This document shows, one piece after another, positions 52,264-61,989 of a stretch of DNA of 64,000 nt (position 1 is its first letter; the number at the start of each line of letters is the position of its first letter). The DNA comes from Chthonomonadales bacterium. Its GTDB lineage: Bacteria; Armatimonadota; Chthonomonadetes; Chthonomonadales; CAJBBX01. The stretch spans positions 48,473 to 112,472 of the forward strand of contig JADLGO010000046.1 of the NCBI GenBank assembly GCA_020849275.1, written 5' to 3'. The notes under the pieces were generated by a model that made no database searches, was not told where the DNA came from, and worked only from the letters and a program-made list of their open reading frames with translations. The translations under genes and the position numbers were made by a program.

Positions 52264-54029
52264 CACGCATCCTAGCCATCGCTGTGGCCGTCGTCGTGCT
52301 TGCAGCCGGCGGCTTCTTCCTCAGCAAACGGCTGCGCGCCTCCGACGCGTTGCAGAAGCCGCAGTACAAGCTCGCCGTGGTGGAGCTCGGCATGGTCAAG
52401 AAGACCGTGTCGGCCACCGGTGTGATCATGCCCTGGACCACCGTCGATATCAAGTCCAAGGCGGGCGGCCGCGTCGACGAGATGCCGGTCGAGGTCGGCG
52501 ACGTGGTCCACAAGGGGCAACTGCTCGCGCGCATCGACCCGACCGACACGCTGCTCAACGTCAACCAGGCCCGCGCCGACGTCGAGTCCGCCAGCGCCCG
52601 CGAGGCGCAGAGCGACCGCGCGTGGAGACTCCAGGTCCAGCAGACGAAGATCGCGATCGCTAACGCGGACGCCCAGCAGCGAGCCGCTCAGGCCAGCCTG
52701 GATGCCGCCGAGGCGCGACTGAAGACCGCCGCGTCCGCCGCGAAGACCCAGCCCGAGCTGACTACCGCGGCGGTCGGCCAGGCCACCGCGAACCTGGCAA
52801 GCGCGAGGCAGCAGCTTGAGCAGCTCAAGGCGACGCAGCCACAGGACCGGGCCGCCTCCCGAGCCGCGTACGACCAGGCGATGGCCAACTCCAGGAACGC
52901 GCAGGCCAACCTGACGCGCCAGACCAACCTGCTGACGAAGGGATTCGTGTCACAGCAGGCTGTCGACGCGGCGCAGGCCAGCGCCGACGTGGTGGCCTCG
53001 CAGGTGCGCTCCGCCAAGGAGAAGCTCGACACGATCGACGAGCAGCAGCGTGCCGAGACGGCCGCCGCCCAGGCGCGCGTCACGCAGGCCGACGCTCAGC
53101 TCCGGAGCGCCAGAGCCCAGGGCGTCGAGGTCCAGAACAAGCAGAACGCGCTGGCGGAGGCCCGGGCCGCGGTGAAGCAGGCGAGGGCACAGCTTGCCCA
53201 GGCCAACGCGAGCCAGCGGCAGGCCACCGCCAACAAGCAGAACGACGCCATCAAGGCCTTCGACATCGCGACGGCGAGGGCCTCCATCCAGCGCGCGCGA
53301 GCGTCGCTGCAGAACGCCGAGACGACCTACCAACAGACCGAGGTGACCGCGCCCAGCGAGGGCGTCGTGCTCCAGAAGTACGTCGAGCAGGGCACCATCA
53401 TCTCCTCGGCCCTCTCCTTCGCCGCAACCGGCAACAACATCATCCAGCTCGGCGACGTGACGCGCATGTACGTTGACGTCGCCGTCGACGAGACGGACAT
53501 CGCCAACGTGAGCCAGGGCCAGCCGGTCGACGTCACCGTGGAGGCCTATCCGGGCATTCCGTTCGAGGGCAAGGTGACGCGCATCGACCCGCAGGCGAAG
53601 GTCGACCAGAACGTCACTCAGATCCACGTGCGCGTAGAGCTCGACAACACCGCGCCGGCCTTTCGCCTGATGAAGCCGATGATGAACGCAACGTGCGAGT
53701 TCGTGGTCGACCGCAAGGAAGACGTCGTCGCCGTGCCCTCCGAGGCCGTGCGAACCGACGACAACGGGCAGTACGTCGAGGTCGCGCGCAACCCCGGACA
53801 CCCGGCGCCGCCGGACCCCAAGACCGGCGAGCCGGCCGAAGAGGGCTTCGTGGTGGACGTGAGGCTCGAGCACCGGCCGGTCGAGGTCGGCGTTGAGGGC
53901 AACGAGTCCACGGAGATCACCAGCGGCCTGAAGGCCGGCGAGCAGGTCGTCGTGCAGACGATCACACCCGAGCCGGATCGCGGCGGCAGCCCCTTCGCGA
54001 GCGGCAGGTTCGGAGGCCGCAGACGGTGA
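52260..54029 (+). CDS. Periplasmic adaptor (MacA/HlyD family)
   Basis: 589 residues. An N-terminal membrane anchor (AIAVAVVVLAAGGFFLS), the half-lipoyl motif VVELGMVKKTVSATGVIMPW, then a very long coiled hairpin (about residues 90-345, rich in QA and RA heptads such as QARADVESASAREAQ), the return VTAPSEGVVLQKYVEQG and beta-barrel domains. The hairpin is much longer than that of MacA. GTG start overlaps tolC's stop; the stop overlaps the permease (TGATG). Confidence 0.9.
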   Translation: MTRILAIAVAVVVLAAGGFFLSKRLRASDALQKPQYKLAVVELGMVKKTVSATGVIMPWTTVDIKSKAGGRVDEMPVEVGDVVHKGQLLARIDPTDTLLNVNQARADVESASAREAQSDRAWRLQVQQTKIAIANADAQQRAAQASLDAAEARLKTAASAAKTQPELTTAAVGQATANLASARQQLEQLKATQPQDRAASRAAYDQAMANSRNAQANLTRQTNLLTKGFVSQQAVDAAQASADVVASQVRSAKEKLDTIDEQQRAETAAAQARVTQADAQLRSARAQGVEVQNKQNALAEARAAVKQARAQLAQANASQRQATANKQNDAIKAFDIATARASIQRARASLQNAETTYQQTEVTAPSEGVVLQKYVEQGTIISSALSFAATGNNIIQLGDVTRMYVDVAVDETDIANVSQGQPVDVTVEAYPGIPFEGKVTRIDPQAKVDQNVTQIHVRVELDNTAPAFRLMKPMMNATCEFVVDRKEDVVAVPSEAVRTDDNGQYVEVARNPGHPAPPDPKTGEPAEEGFVVDVRLEHRPVEVGVEGNESTEITSGLKAGEQVVVQTITPEPDRGGSPFASGRFGGRRR

Positions 54030-55234
54030 TGCTCAGCCTGGTTATGGCGTGGCGCGGGCTCGGCGCCAACAAGCTCCGCTCGTTCCTGACCATGCTCGGC
54101 GTCATCATCGGCGTCGGCGCGGTGATCATCGCCGTCGCCATCGGCCAGGGGTCGCGGCAGGCGGTGGCGGAGAGCATCCGGCGCCTGGGAACGAATGTGC
54201 TCACCGTCTTTCCGGGCCAGCAGCGACGGGGCGGCGTCAGCATGGGCTCCGGCACCCAGATGACCCTTACACTCAAGGACGCCGACGCGATCCTCCAGAG
54301 CTGCCCGTCGGTGTCCGCCGTCTCGCCAGGCGTGGATCGCTCCGCCCAGGTGAAGTACCGCGACCGCAACACCAACGTCCGGATCAACGGCACGGGGCCC
54401 TCCTACCCGGAGATCAGCAACCACCCCGTGCAGGAGGGCCGTTACTTCACCGAGAGCGACCTGAAGTCCCGCCGACGCGTCGCCGTTCTAGGCTCCGAGA
54501 CCTGCAAGGAGCTGTTCGACCGACAGTCGCCGATCAACAAACAGATCCTGGTGAAGGGGTCGCCGTTCATCGTGATCGGCCGGCTGCGCGAGAAGGGGGG
54601 GATGGGCTGGCGAAACCCCGACGAGGGCGTCTACGTACCCGTGACGACGGCGATGTACCGCCTGTTCGGCATGGACAACGTGGGCAACATCACGGTGCAG
54701 GCACGACGGGAGAGCCTGATGGAGCGCGCGCAGGACGAGGTGACCGAGCTACTGAGGCGCAGGCACAACCTCTCCGGCAACTCGGACGAGGATTTCCGAG
54801 TGTTCAATCAGGCCGACATCACGGCGACCCAGAACGAGCAGCAGGACACGTTCTCGTCGCTCATCACCTATCTCGCCATCGTCTCGCTCTTCGTTGGCGG
54901 CATCGGCATCATGAACATCATGCTGGTGTCGGTCACGGAGCGGACGCGCGAGATCGGCGTGCGCAAGGCGATCGGCGCCAAGCGCCGCGACATCCTGAGC
55001 CAGTTCCTCCTGGAGGCGCTGATCCTCTCGCTCACCGGCGGGCTGCTGGGCGTGGCGTTCGGCATCGGCGGGTCCAGGGTGGTGGGCACGGCCAACGGTT
55101 GGCCGATCGTCCTGGAGGCGCAGACGATCCTGCTGGCTTTCAGCTTCTCGGCGGTGGTGGGCGTCTTCTTCGGGTTCTACCCGGCGCTCAAGGCATCGAA
55201 GCTCAACCCCATCGAGGCGCTGCGCTACGAGTAG
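54029..55234 (+). CDS. MacB-type ABC permease
   Basis: 401 residues. Helix 1 near 15-40 (FLTMLGVIIGVGAVIIAVAIG), a large periplasmic domain (about 45-270), and three C-terminal helices with FVGGIGIMNIMLVSVTERTREIGVRKAIGAKRRDI, the FtsX/MacB coupling motif. It has no fused ATPase; the ATPase is two genes downstream. ATG 54029 overlaps the adaptor stop. Confidence 0.92.
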   Translation: MLSLVMAWRGLGANKLRSFLTMLGVIIGVGAVIIAVAIGQGSRQAVAESIRRLGTNVLTVFPGQQRRGGVSMGSGTQMTLTLKDADAILQSCPSVSAVSPGVDRSAQVKYRDRNTNVRINGTGPSYPEISNHPVQEGRYFTESDLKSRRRVAVLGSETCKELFDRQSPINKQILVKGSPFIVIGRLREKGGMGWRNPDEGVYVPVTTAMYRLFGMDNVGNITVQARRESLMERAQDEVTELLRRRHNLSGNSDEDFRVFNQADITATQNEQQDTFSSLITYLAIVSLFVGGIGIMNIMLVSVTERTREIGVRKAIGAKRRDILSQFLLEALILSLTGGLLGVAFGIGGSRVVGTANGWPIVLEAQTILLAFSFSAVVGVFFGFYPALKASKLNPIEALRYE

Positions 55235-55273
55235 CGCGCGCCGAGCATCCAGGTCGACAAGGAGAGTGCTATC

Positions 55274-55888
55274 ATGAAGTCGATGCGATGGCTGATCGCC
55301 ATCGGCCTCGCGGCCGCCCTGGCGCCGTCCGCGATCGCGCAGGGCGGGCCACCGAACCTCACGCCGCAGCAGATGGCCCAGTTGCAGGCCAAGCGAAAGG
55401 CATGGGAGACGTTCCGCGAGAACCACAAGCACGTAACGGCGCTGCAGAGCACGCTGATGGGCTTCGCCGCGATGCAGCAGGACCCGCGCACCCGCCTGAA
55501 CAAGGCCCAGGCCCGCAAGGTCCTGCCCGTCCTGAAGGCCTGGCGCAAGAAGCCCGTGATGTCGGACGCGCAGGCGCTCAAGGTCACCAAGCAGCTCACG
55601 GCGAGCCTGACCCCCGCGCAGCTCAGCAAGATCGCCGCGGCCCAGTCGCGCCGCGGCCGCGGCGGGCCCGGGGGGCCGGGCGGGCCGGGCGCGCGCCGCG
55701 CGGGCGGCGGGCCGGGAGGCGGACCGGGCGGGCCGGGAGGCACTCGGCGCTTCGACATCAGCCGGTTCCCCGACCCGAAGCCGTACAACCCGCTGAACCC
55801 GAACTCGCTGCCCTTCGAGCGCATGCGCACCCGCTTCGCGCAGCACCTGGACCAGATGACGGCCCAGATCGCGGCAACAGCCAGGTAG
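55274..55888 (+). CDS. Exported Gly-rich LTxxQ protein within the export operon
   Basis: 204 residues with a signal peptide (LIAIGLAAALAPSAIAQ). LTPQQMAQLQ and LTPAQLSKIAAAQ are LTxxQ motifs; between them is a low-complexity Gly/Pro run (GGPGGPGGPGARRAGGGPG). The C-terminal part is helix-rich. AAGGAGAG precedes ATG 55274. It separates permease from ATPase, suggesting an accessory or sensing role for the exporter (inference). Confidence 0.65.
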   Translation: MKSMRWLIAIGLAAALAPSAIAQGGPPNLTPQQMAQLQAKRKAWETFRENHKHVTALQSTLMGFAAMQQDPRTRLNKAQARKVLPVLKAWRKKPVMSDAQALKVTKQLTASLTPAQLSKIAAAQSRRGRGGPGGPGGPGARRAGGGPGGGPGGPGGTRRFDISRFPDPKPYNPLNPNSLPFERMRTRFAQHLDQMTAQIAATAR

Positions 55889-55957
55889 CCCCGCCGGCCG
55901 GGCGCTTCCTCGGGAGCGCCCGGCGGTGGGACGCAGCACGATGGAGCCCGGAGACCC

Positions 55958-56725
55958 ATGAGTGAGCCCTTGATCGTGGTGGACGACCTGAGCAAGACGT
56001 ACCGGATGGGGAAGATGGAGGTGCGCGCCCTGCGCCACGTCACCCTCACCATCGACCGCGGCGAGTTCGTCGCCATCATGGGCCCCTCGGGCTCCGGCAA
56101 GTCGACGTTCATGAACCTGATCGGCTGCCTCGACAAGCCGACGAGCGGATCCTACCGGCTCGACGGGGTCGAGGTCGCGCGGCTGAACGACAACCAGCTC
56201 GCCGAGATCCGCAACACGAAGATCGGTTTCGTGTTCCAGACCTTCAACCTGCTCGCGCGCACCACGGCCCTGCGCAACGTCGAGTTGCCGATGCTCTACA
56301 ACGGCACGCGCGACCGCGATGAGGTCGCCCGGCGCGCGCTTGCCGCCGTCGGCCTGCAGGACCGCGCGCAGCACAAGCCCAACGAGCTGTCCGGAGGTCA
56401 GCAGCAGCGCGTCGCCATCGCGCGCGCCCTCGTCAACGACCCGCCCATCATCTTCGGCGACGAGCCCACCGGCAACCTGGACACGCGCACCGGTGAGGAG
56501 ATCATCGCCATCTTCCAGCGGCTCAACCGAAGCGGAAAGACCGTCGTGATCGTGACCCACGAGCAGGACATCGCCGAGCACGCGGGGCGGATCATCCGCT
56601 TCCGGGACGGCCACCTGGTCGCGGACGAGGTCGTGACCCATCCGCTGGACGCTGAGAAGGCGCTTGCCGCGATGGCGCCGGAGGAGGACGAGGAGGAGCG
56701 ACCGAAGGAGGCGATCCCCGCCTGA
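55958..56725 (+). CDS. MacB/LolD-type ABC ATPase
   Basis: 255 residues. Walker [15 protein letters not shown]-loop [13 protein letters not shown], signature [15 protein letters not shown], Walker [13 protein letters not shown] and switch VTHEQD. The family drives MacB-type mechanotransmission export. It closes the tolC-adaptor-permease-LTxxQ-ATPase operon. Confidence 0.93.
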   Translation: MSEPLIVVDDLSKTYRMGKMEVRALRHVTLTIDRGEFVAIMGPSGSGKSTFMNLIGCLDKPTSGSYRLDGVEVARLNDNQLAEIRNTKIGFVFQTFNLLARTTALRNVELPMLYNGTRDRDEVARRALAAVGLQDRAQHKPNELSGGQQQRVAIARALVNDPPIIFGDEPTGNLDTRTGEEIIAIFQRLNRSGKTVVIVTHEQDIAEHAGRIIRFRDGHLVADEVVTHPLDAEKALAAMAPEEDEEERPKEAIPA

Positions 56726-56729
56726 CGGC

Positions 56730-58580
56730 CTACGCGCCGCCGCCCGACGGCGCCGGCCGGGCGCGGCGGAGCACGATAGCGCCGACCGCGGCGCGGCGCG
56801 CATCGTCGTCGATGGCGACCACCGGCGCGGTCGCCCCGACCAGCGCAGGCGGCGCGCCGCTCCCCGAGGGCGGCCGCGGCAGGCGGATCACCAGTCGGTA
56901 CTCGCCTGCCACCACGCCCTGCATCCCGAACGTACCGTCGCGAGCCACGGCCGCCGCGTTAACGACCATCCTCCACACGAACGGCCGCGTCGGCACGCCC
57001 GGCGGCGCCTCCCGCATGAGCGTGCGAACCGAGCGCGCCGCGAGAAGGCCGATGGACGCTCCAACCGCTGGCCTGCCGTCGATCACGAGCGACCCCGTGA
57101 CCGTCCCGCTCACGAAGCGCATCATGCGCGCCAGCCTCTCCTCCACGCGCGACGATGGTATGCCCGCCCGCCGGTACCATCTGATCGCCGCCTCCCGGCG
57201 GCCAAAGCGCGCCTGGAGGTCGCCCACGAGCGCCGCCGCGTCGCGGTCGAGAAACGTGAACGCGCCGGCCTCCCCGAGCCGGTCGGCAACCCGGATGGCG
57301 TCCTCGGTGGCGGGTCCGCCCGCGAGTTGCTCGAGCAGGATCGCCATGTAGATCGGGTCGGGGCAGCGCGCCAGGTTCGTGTACGCGGTCTCCAACATCG
57401 CGGGCCGGTCCCAGCGCAGCGCGGCCGAGTCGAACAGGGTTTCGAACGCGGGGCCACTGAGCGCGGTTGCGTAGCGGCGTTGCCGGAGGAAGGCAGCGAT
57501 GCGGGCGTCCGCGCGCGAGCCCACGTCGAGGCCGGCCGCGCTCTCCTCGGGGGAGCGGAAGAAGACGGCCTGCCCGCTGTCCAACAACAGGAACTCCACC
57601 TGGCGCCCGGATGGCGCGGGAAGCCCCGCCGCGCGCGCAAGCCGCGTCGCCGTGTTCGTCCCCGGACGGTAGTCGTAGCGGGCGGCCTGCAGCGCCGGGC
57701 AGGCAAGCCGCACGGCTAGCCCGACTACCAGCAGGCCGAGGGCCCCGGGCGCCACCTGACCGACGCGGCCCGCCGGCGTGAGCGCGGGGCTGCCGAGGCC
57801 ATGCAGCACGAAGCCCAGACACAGGCCGACGGCCGCCGGGACGCCGCAGCAGATCGCCGCTGCCCGGAGCCAGGTCACCTCGCCGATGCCCGAGAGCGAG
57901 CGGAGGAACAGGAGCACCGGCTCGGGCCGCGCCGGCGCGATGGCGAGCGCCCCCGCGCACGCCGCAAGGCCGGCGAGCGCCCCGCGAGCCACGAGGGAAG
58001 CCAGCACGCTGCGCCCCGTCGGCAGCACGTAGTTGCCGCTCTCCATGTCGCCCGCCACGCCTTCGCGGCCCAGGAGCAGCCAGGTCGCCGCGCCAACGAG
58101 CGCCGCCTGCACGAACAGCGCGAGCCGCCACGGCAGCAGCGCCCCGATCGCCTGCCACATCAGGAACGCCGGCACGAGCGCGGCCACGCCGATCAGGAAG
58201 GCCTTGATGAGCGGCTGCGTGTGCATATAGGTGCGCGTCAGCAGGGCGCGGTCCCAGTCCACGCCGGTGGTCAGGCGGAACGTGGGGTTCACGAGCTGCA
58301 GGAGACCGTAGCCGAGCACGCCGTAGAGGGCGATGTGCAGGCCGAGCACCGCGGGAGCCGGCATGACAGCGATGGCGGAGATGAGCTGACGGAGCCCCGG
58401 GCTCCACGCGAGCCCGACCGGGATCGGCAGCCCCTCGGGGATCGGCTGCTGGATAAGCTGGCCGCCCTCGGCATAGAAGAGCCAGAGGAACGTGCGAAAC
58501 GCGAGCCCCTGGAAGCTCAGGAGAGCCAGGGCCACGGCGAACAGCAGCCCGTAAGTGAGAGATCGCCGCGCGCCGGGCAA
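56730..58580 (-). CDS. Hypothetical multi-pass membrane protein with C-terminal regulatory-like domain
   Basis: 616 residues. About eight hydrophobic helices fill residues 5-310, then a soluble part with TPR-like helices (350-480) and a C-terminal beta-sandwich-like piece (about 490-590, TGSLVIDGRPAVGASIGLLAARSVRTL) like carboxypeptidase regulatory domains. Family unknown. The start TTG 58580 follows the moeA stop (4 nt) and lacks a clear ribosome site, so it is presumably coupled. Last gene of the epimerase operon. Confidence 0.6.
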   Translation of the reverse strand: MPGARRSLTYGLLFAVALALLSFQGLAFRTFLWLFYAEGGQLIQQPIPEGLPIPVGLAWSPGLRQLISAIAVMPAPAVLGLHIALYGVLGYGLLQLVNPTFRLTTGVDWDRALLTRTYMHTQPLIKAFLIGVAALVPAFLMWQAIGALLPWRLALFVQAALVGAATWLLLGREGVAGDMESGNYVLPTGRSVLASLVARGALAGLAACAGALAIAPARPEPVLLFLRSLSGIGEVTWLRAAAICCGVPAAVGLCLGFVLHGLGSPALTPAGRVGQVAPGALGLLVVGLAVRLACPALQAARYDYRPGTNTATRLARAAGLPAPSGRQVEFLLLDSGQAVFFRSPEESAAGLDVGSRADARIAAFLRQRRYATALSGPAFETLFDSAALRWDRPAMLETAYTNLARCPDPIYMAILLEQLAGGPATEDAIRVADRLGEAGAFTFLDRDAAALVGDLQARFGRREAAIRWYRRAGIPSSRVEERLARMMRFVSGTVTGSLVIDGRPAVGASIGLLAARSVRTLMREAPPGVPTRPFVWRMVVNAAAVARDGTFGMQGVVAGEYRLVIRLPRPPSGSGAPPALVGATAPVVAIDDDARRAAVGAIVLRRARPAPSGGGA

Positions 58581-58583
58581 CGC

Positions 58584-59831
58584 TCAGGCGGCCCCGGGCA
58601 CGGAGGTACCGAGCAACAGCACGGTCACGACGGCGCCGGCCGGCAGGTCCTCTTCCGCCTCCGGCACCACTACGAGCGCGTTGGCTCCCTGCATCGACGT
58701 GAGCATCCCGGACGACTGCGCGCCGGTCGCCGTCACCATCACCCGCTCGCCGGACACCCTCACGGCGGCGCGCACGAACTCGCGTCGCCCGGCCCGGTGC
58801 CGGATCGGCGCGGTCAACTCACCGGAGACGGCCAGCCTCCTCGTCTCCTGCCGTCCGGCCATCCGGCCCAGGAGCGGTCGGACGAAGATCTCGAAGGTCA
58901 CCAGCGTCGCGACGGGGTTGCCTGGAAGCCCGACGAACAGCGTCGCGCCGAGGCGTCCAAACGCCACCGGCTTGCCGGGCTTCATCGCCACCCGCCAGAG
59001 ATCCAACGTGCCGATGCGCTCGACCGCCGGCTTCACGTAGTCGTGATCGCCCACCGAGACGCCGCCGCTCGTGAGGATCAGGTCGACCGGCTCCGCCGCG
59101 TCCACGCTCCACGCGCGCAGAGCCCGCTCGGTCGCTTCGGGGGAGTCGGGAAGCCGCGCGGAGCCAGCGACGAGCGCGCCGGCCTCGCGAACGAGGGCGG
59201 CGAGCGCCGGGCGGTTGCAGTCGCGCACCTGGCCGGGCCCGGGCCGCTCGGAGACGTCGACGAGCTCGTTGCCGGTCGAGGCAACGGCGACGCGCGGACG
59301 GCGGAAGCAGCGCGGCATGGAGGCCCCCATGGCGGCAAGCATCGCCACCTCGGCCGGTCCGACCGGCGTTCCTCGAGCAAGGACGCGCCCACCGGCGCGG
59401 ACGTCCTCTCCTCGGAAACGCACGTGGGCGTCCACGGCGGCCGCGCGTCGGATCTCAACCTCGGGGGGGTCGCCGGCGTGTCGCTCGGTATGCTCGACCA
59501 TCACCATCGCGTCCGCGCCAGGAGGCATCGCTCCGCCGGTCATCACGCGCACGCACGTTCCGGCGAGCACCTCGGGCCCGACGGGCGCGCCCGCCGGCAC
59601 CTCGCCGAGCTCTCGGAGCCGCACGGGACAGTCGGCCGAGGCGCCCACCGTGTCGACCGCGCGCACGGCGTAGCCGTCGACGGCCGAGTTGTCGAACGGC
59701 GGGTTGTCGATGTCCGCCACGACGTCGTCCGCCAGCACGCGGCCAAGGGTGTCGTCCAGCGCCACGACCTCGCCGCGAGGCTCCGGCGCCGACGCCAGGA
59801 CGATGGCGAGCGCCTCCTCCACGGTCAGCAT
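58584..59831 (-). CDS. moeA: Molybdopterin molybdenumtransferase MoeA
   Basis: 415 residues. Typical segments: DNPPFDNSAVDGYAV, the GEVPAGAP and VRVMTGGAMPPGADAMVMVEH segments and, in the molybdenum-insertion domain, VASTGNELVDV, LTSGGVSVGDHDYVKPAV and FVGLPGNPVATLVTFEIFV. It inserts molybdenum into molybdopterin. Overlaps the dehydrogenase gene upstream by 7 nt. No molybdoenzyme lies in the window, so its presence in a sugar operon is odd. Confidence 0.94.
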   Translation of the reverse strand: MLTVEEALAIVLASAPEPRGEVVALDDTLGRVLADDVVADIDNPPFDNSAVDGYAVRAVDTVGASADCPVRLRELGEVPAGAPVGPEVLAGTCVRVMTGGAMPPGADAMVMVEHTERHAGDPPEVEIRRAAAVDAHVRFRGEDVRAGGRVLARGTPVGPAEVAMLAAMGASMPRCFRRPRVAVASTGNELVDVSERPGPGQVRDCNRPALAALVREAGALVAGSARLPDSPEATERALRAWSVDAAEPVDLILTSGGVSVGDHDYVKPAVERIGTLDLWRVAMKPGKPVAFGRLGATLFVGLPGNPVATLVTFEIFVRPLLGRMAGRQETRRLAVSGELTAPIRHRAGRREFVRAAVRVSGERVMVTATGAQSSGMLTSMQGANALVVVPEAEEDLPAGAVVTVLLLGTSVPGAA

Positions 59832-60898
59832 GGCGTGGCGCTCCGGCAGCCAACTTCGGCGTGAGGCCTGACCACGACCTTCATCCCCTCCCTGCCCTCC
59901 ATCGCGGCGAAGGCATCCCCGATCCGCTCCAGCGTGAAGCGATGCGTGATCAGCGGCCGCACCCGCACGGCGCCCCTCTCGAGCAGCTGGACCGCCAGCT
60001 CATGGTGCCGGGGAACCGAGCCGTGGGACCCGGTGACGAAGCACTCCTTGTAGTGGATGGTGTTCGATGGCACGCACATGGGGCGCGCCTCCTTCGGAAG
60101 CCCGCCGAACAGGTTCACGCATCCGCGATGCGCCACCATCTCGATGGCCTGCTCGTGCGCCTCCACGGAACCGCAGGTGGTTACCACGATGTCCGGCCCC
60201 TCGCCGCCCGTCTCCGCCCGGCAGCGCGCCACCACGTCCTCCGCGTCGGAGGCAACGTAGGCGTCGGCCCCGTATTCGCGGGCGATTCGCATGCGCAGGG
60301 GACCGCGCTGCACGCCCACCACGCGAGTCGCGCCCATCGCGCGGGCCAGGTCGATCATCATGCAGCCGATGGGTCCCAGGCCGATGATGACCACGGACTT
60401 GCCCAGCGAGAGCCCGGCGAGCTCAAGGCCGTTGATGGCGCACGCCAGCGGCTCGGCGAGCGCCGCCGTGTCGAAGTCGAGCGCCGGGCCGAACGGCGTC
60501 ACGGGCCCTTCGTCCAGCAGCAGGCGCGGCAGCTTCATGTACTCGGCGAAGGCGCCGGGGATCTGGTACCCGACCGCGTAGTTGATCGCGCAGTTGTTGC
60601 CCAGGCCGTTCCGACACCAGCGGCACTGCCCGCACGGCACGTCGGCGCCCACGGCGATCCGGTCGCCCACGCGCACGCGGCTCACGTTGCGCCCGGCCTG
60701 CACGACCACGCCGGCGGTCTCGTGGCCGATGATGGCGGGCAGCGTGACGCGCGGGTTGCCGTGGTGGAGGATGCGCACATCCGAGCCGCAGATGGCAACC
60801 GCCTCCACGCGCATCAGCGCCGAGTCGTCGTCGATCTCGGGCGTCGGCACCTCGCGCGGGACGATGCGGCCGGGAGATTCCAGAACGGCGGCCTTCAC
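59825..60898 (-). CDS. Zinc-dependent polyol-type dehydrogenase
   Basis: 357 residues of the medium-chain dehydrogenase family. Catalytic zinc ligands in AVAICGSDVRI, GHETAGVVV and the structural zinc set CGQCRWCRNGLGNNC. Rossmann GLGPIGCMMIDLARAMGA binds NAD. Resembles threonine, sorbitol or galactitol-phosphate dehydrogenases. GTG 60898 has GGAGGAGG upstream and overlaps the previous gene's stop (GTGA). Confidence 0.88.
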   Translation of the reverse strand: MKAAVLESPGRIVPREVPTPEIDDDSALMRVEAVAICGSDVRILHHGNPRVTLPAIIGHETAGVVVQAGRNVSRVRVGDRIAVGADVPCGQCRWCRNGLGNNCAINYAVGYQIPGAFAEYMKLPRLLLDEGPVTPFGPALDFDTAALAEPLACAINGLELAGLSLGKSVVIIGLGPIGCMMIDLARAMGATRVVGVQRGPLRMRIAREYGADAYVASDAEDVVARCRAETGGEGPDIVVTTCGSVEAHEQAIEMVAHRGCVNLFGGLPKEARPMCVPSNTIHYKECFVTGSHGSVPRHHELAVQLLERGAVRVRPLITHRFTLERIGDAFAAMEGREGMKVVVRPHAEVGCRSATPC

Positions 60899-61989
60899 CG
60901 TGCGACCTCCTCCGTGTCGGGATGCAGCAGGACCTTGCACGAGGATCGCCGCCCGTCGCGCATGGCCTCGAGCGCGGTCACGCCGCGGCTCAGCGGCACC
61001 TCGTGGGTCACCAGTGAGCACAGGTCAAGATTGCGGGCGGCAACAGCCCCGAGCACGGCGCTCCAGTCGTCATCGTTCCCGTGGGCACTGTAGACCGAGT
61101 TCCAGGCGCCGAGGACGCTTACCTCGCCACGCATCAGGGCGGAGATGGCGGCGGCCGGAAGCGTGACATCGCCCGAGGGGTTCCCCAGCAGCACGACCCG
61201 CCCGCCGGGCCGCGCCGACGCGAGCGCGCTCAGCACCGTCGAGGAGACGCCCGCGGCCTCCACGCAGACGTGCGCTCCGCGGCCGTCGGTAGCGTCGCGC
61301 ACGCGCGCGGCGGCCTCGGCATCGCGGCTGGAGAGCGAGTCCTCGAACCCGAGCGAGCGAGCGAGGCGCAGCTTCTCATCGACCACATCGAACAGCAGGA
61401 TGGGCGCCGCGCCCATGGCCCGCGCCCATTGCGCCACCAGCAGGCCGATCGGCCCCGCTCCGAACACCGCCACGCTCTCGCCGGCCCGACAACTCGCGCG
61501 GCGCAGCGCGTGTAGAGCGACGGCGGCCGGCTCCGCCATGGCCGCCTCGGCGAGCGAGACGCCCTCCGGCACGCGAATCAGGTTCGCCCGCGGCGCCGCG
61601 ACGTAGGTGGCGAATCCGCCGTCGCTACGCGACCCCAGATAGTCATACGCCTCGCACTGCGCGTATGCGCCCCGCTCGCAGGCCGCGCACCGCCCGCACC
61701 ATATCAAGGGGAACACCGCGACGCGATCGCCGGCCCGAAGGTCGCCGATGTCCTCGGCCACGGCCTCGACGGTGCCGGCCATCTCGTGGCCCGGCACGGT
61801 CGGGAACCGATAGGTGCCCTTGCGGTAGATGCGCGGCAGATCCGAGCCGCACACACCGCAGTGCGCGACTCGCACGCGCGCCCATCCCGGCCGCAGGGCG
61901 GGAACGGGGCGGCGCTCAAAGCGGATGTCGCCGACGGCGTGCAGCACGAGGGCATCCATCGAGCCGGCCAGGGCTTCAGGCGCGGCCAT
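60895..61989 (-). CDS. Zinc-dependent galactitol-1-phosphate dehydrogenase-like enzyme
   Basis: 364 residues, medium-chain dehydrogenase. HCGVCGSDLPRIYRKGTYRFPTVPGHEMAGTV and the structural zinc set CGRCAACERGAYAQC are complete, and FGAGPIGLLVAQWARAMGA binds NAD. The YRFPTVPGHE pattern is close to GatD-type sugar-phosphate dehydrogenases. It overlaps the epimerase fusion by 14 nt and the next dehydrogenase by GTGA. GAGAGGG precedes ATG 61989. Confidence 0.85.
   Translation of the reverse strand: MAAPEALAGSMDALVLHAVGDIRFERRPVPALRPGWARVRVAHCGVCGSDLPRIYRKGTYRFPTVPGHEMAGTVEAVAEDIGDLRAGDRVAVFPLIWCGRCAACERGAYAQCEAYDYLGSRSDGGFATYVAAPRANLIRVPEGVSLAEAAMAEPAAVALHALRRASCRAGESVAVFGAGPIGLLVAQWARAMGAAPILLFDVVDEKLRLARSLGFEDSLSSRDAEAAARVRDATDGRGAHVCVEAAGVSSTVLSALASARPGGRVVLLGNPSGDVTLPAAAISALMRGEVSVLGAWNSVYSAHGNDDDWSAVLGAVAARNLDLCSLVTHEVPLSRGVTALEAMRDGRRSSCKVLLHPDTEEVAR

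Noticed and set aside
57801..59864. Long open frame on the plus strand (687 codons) opposite moeA and the membrane protein gene
   Set aside because: Low-complexity Arg/Gly/His-rich translation; shadow of moeA.
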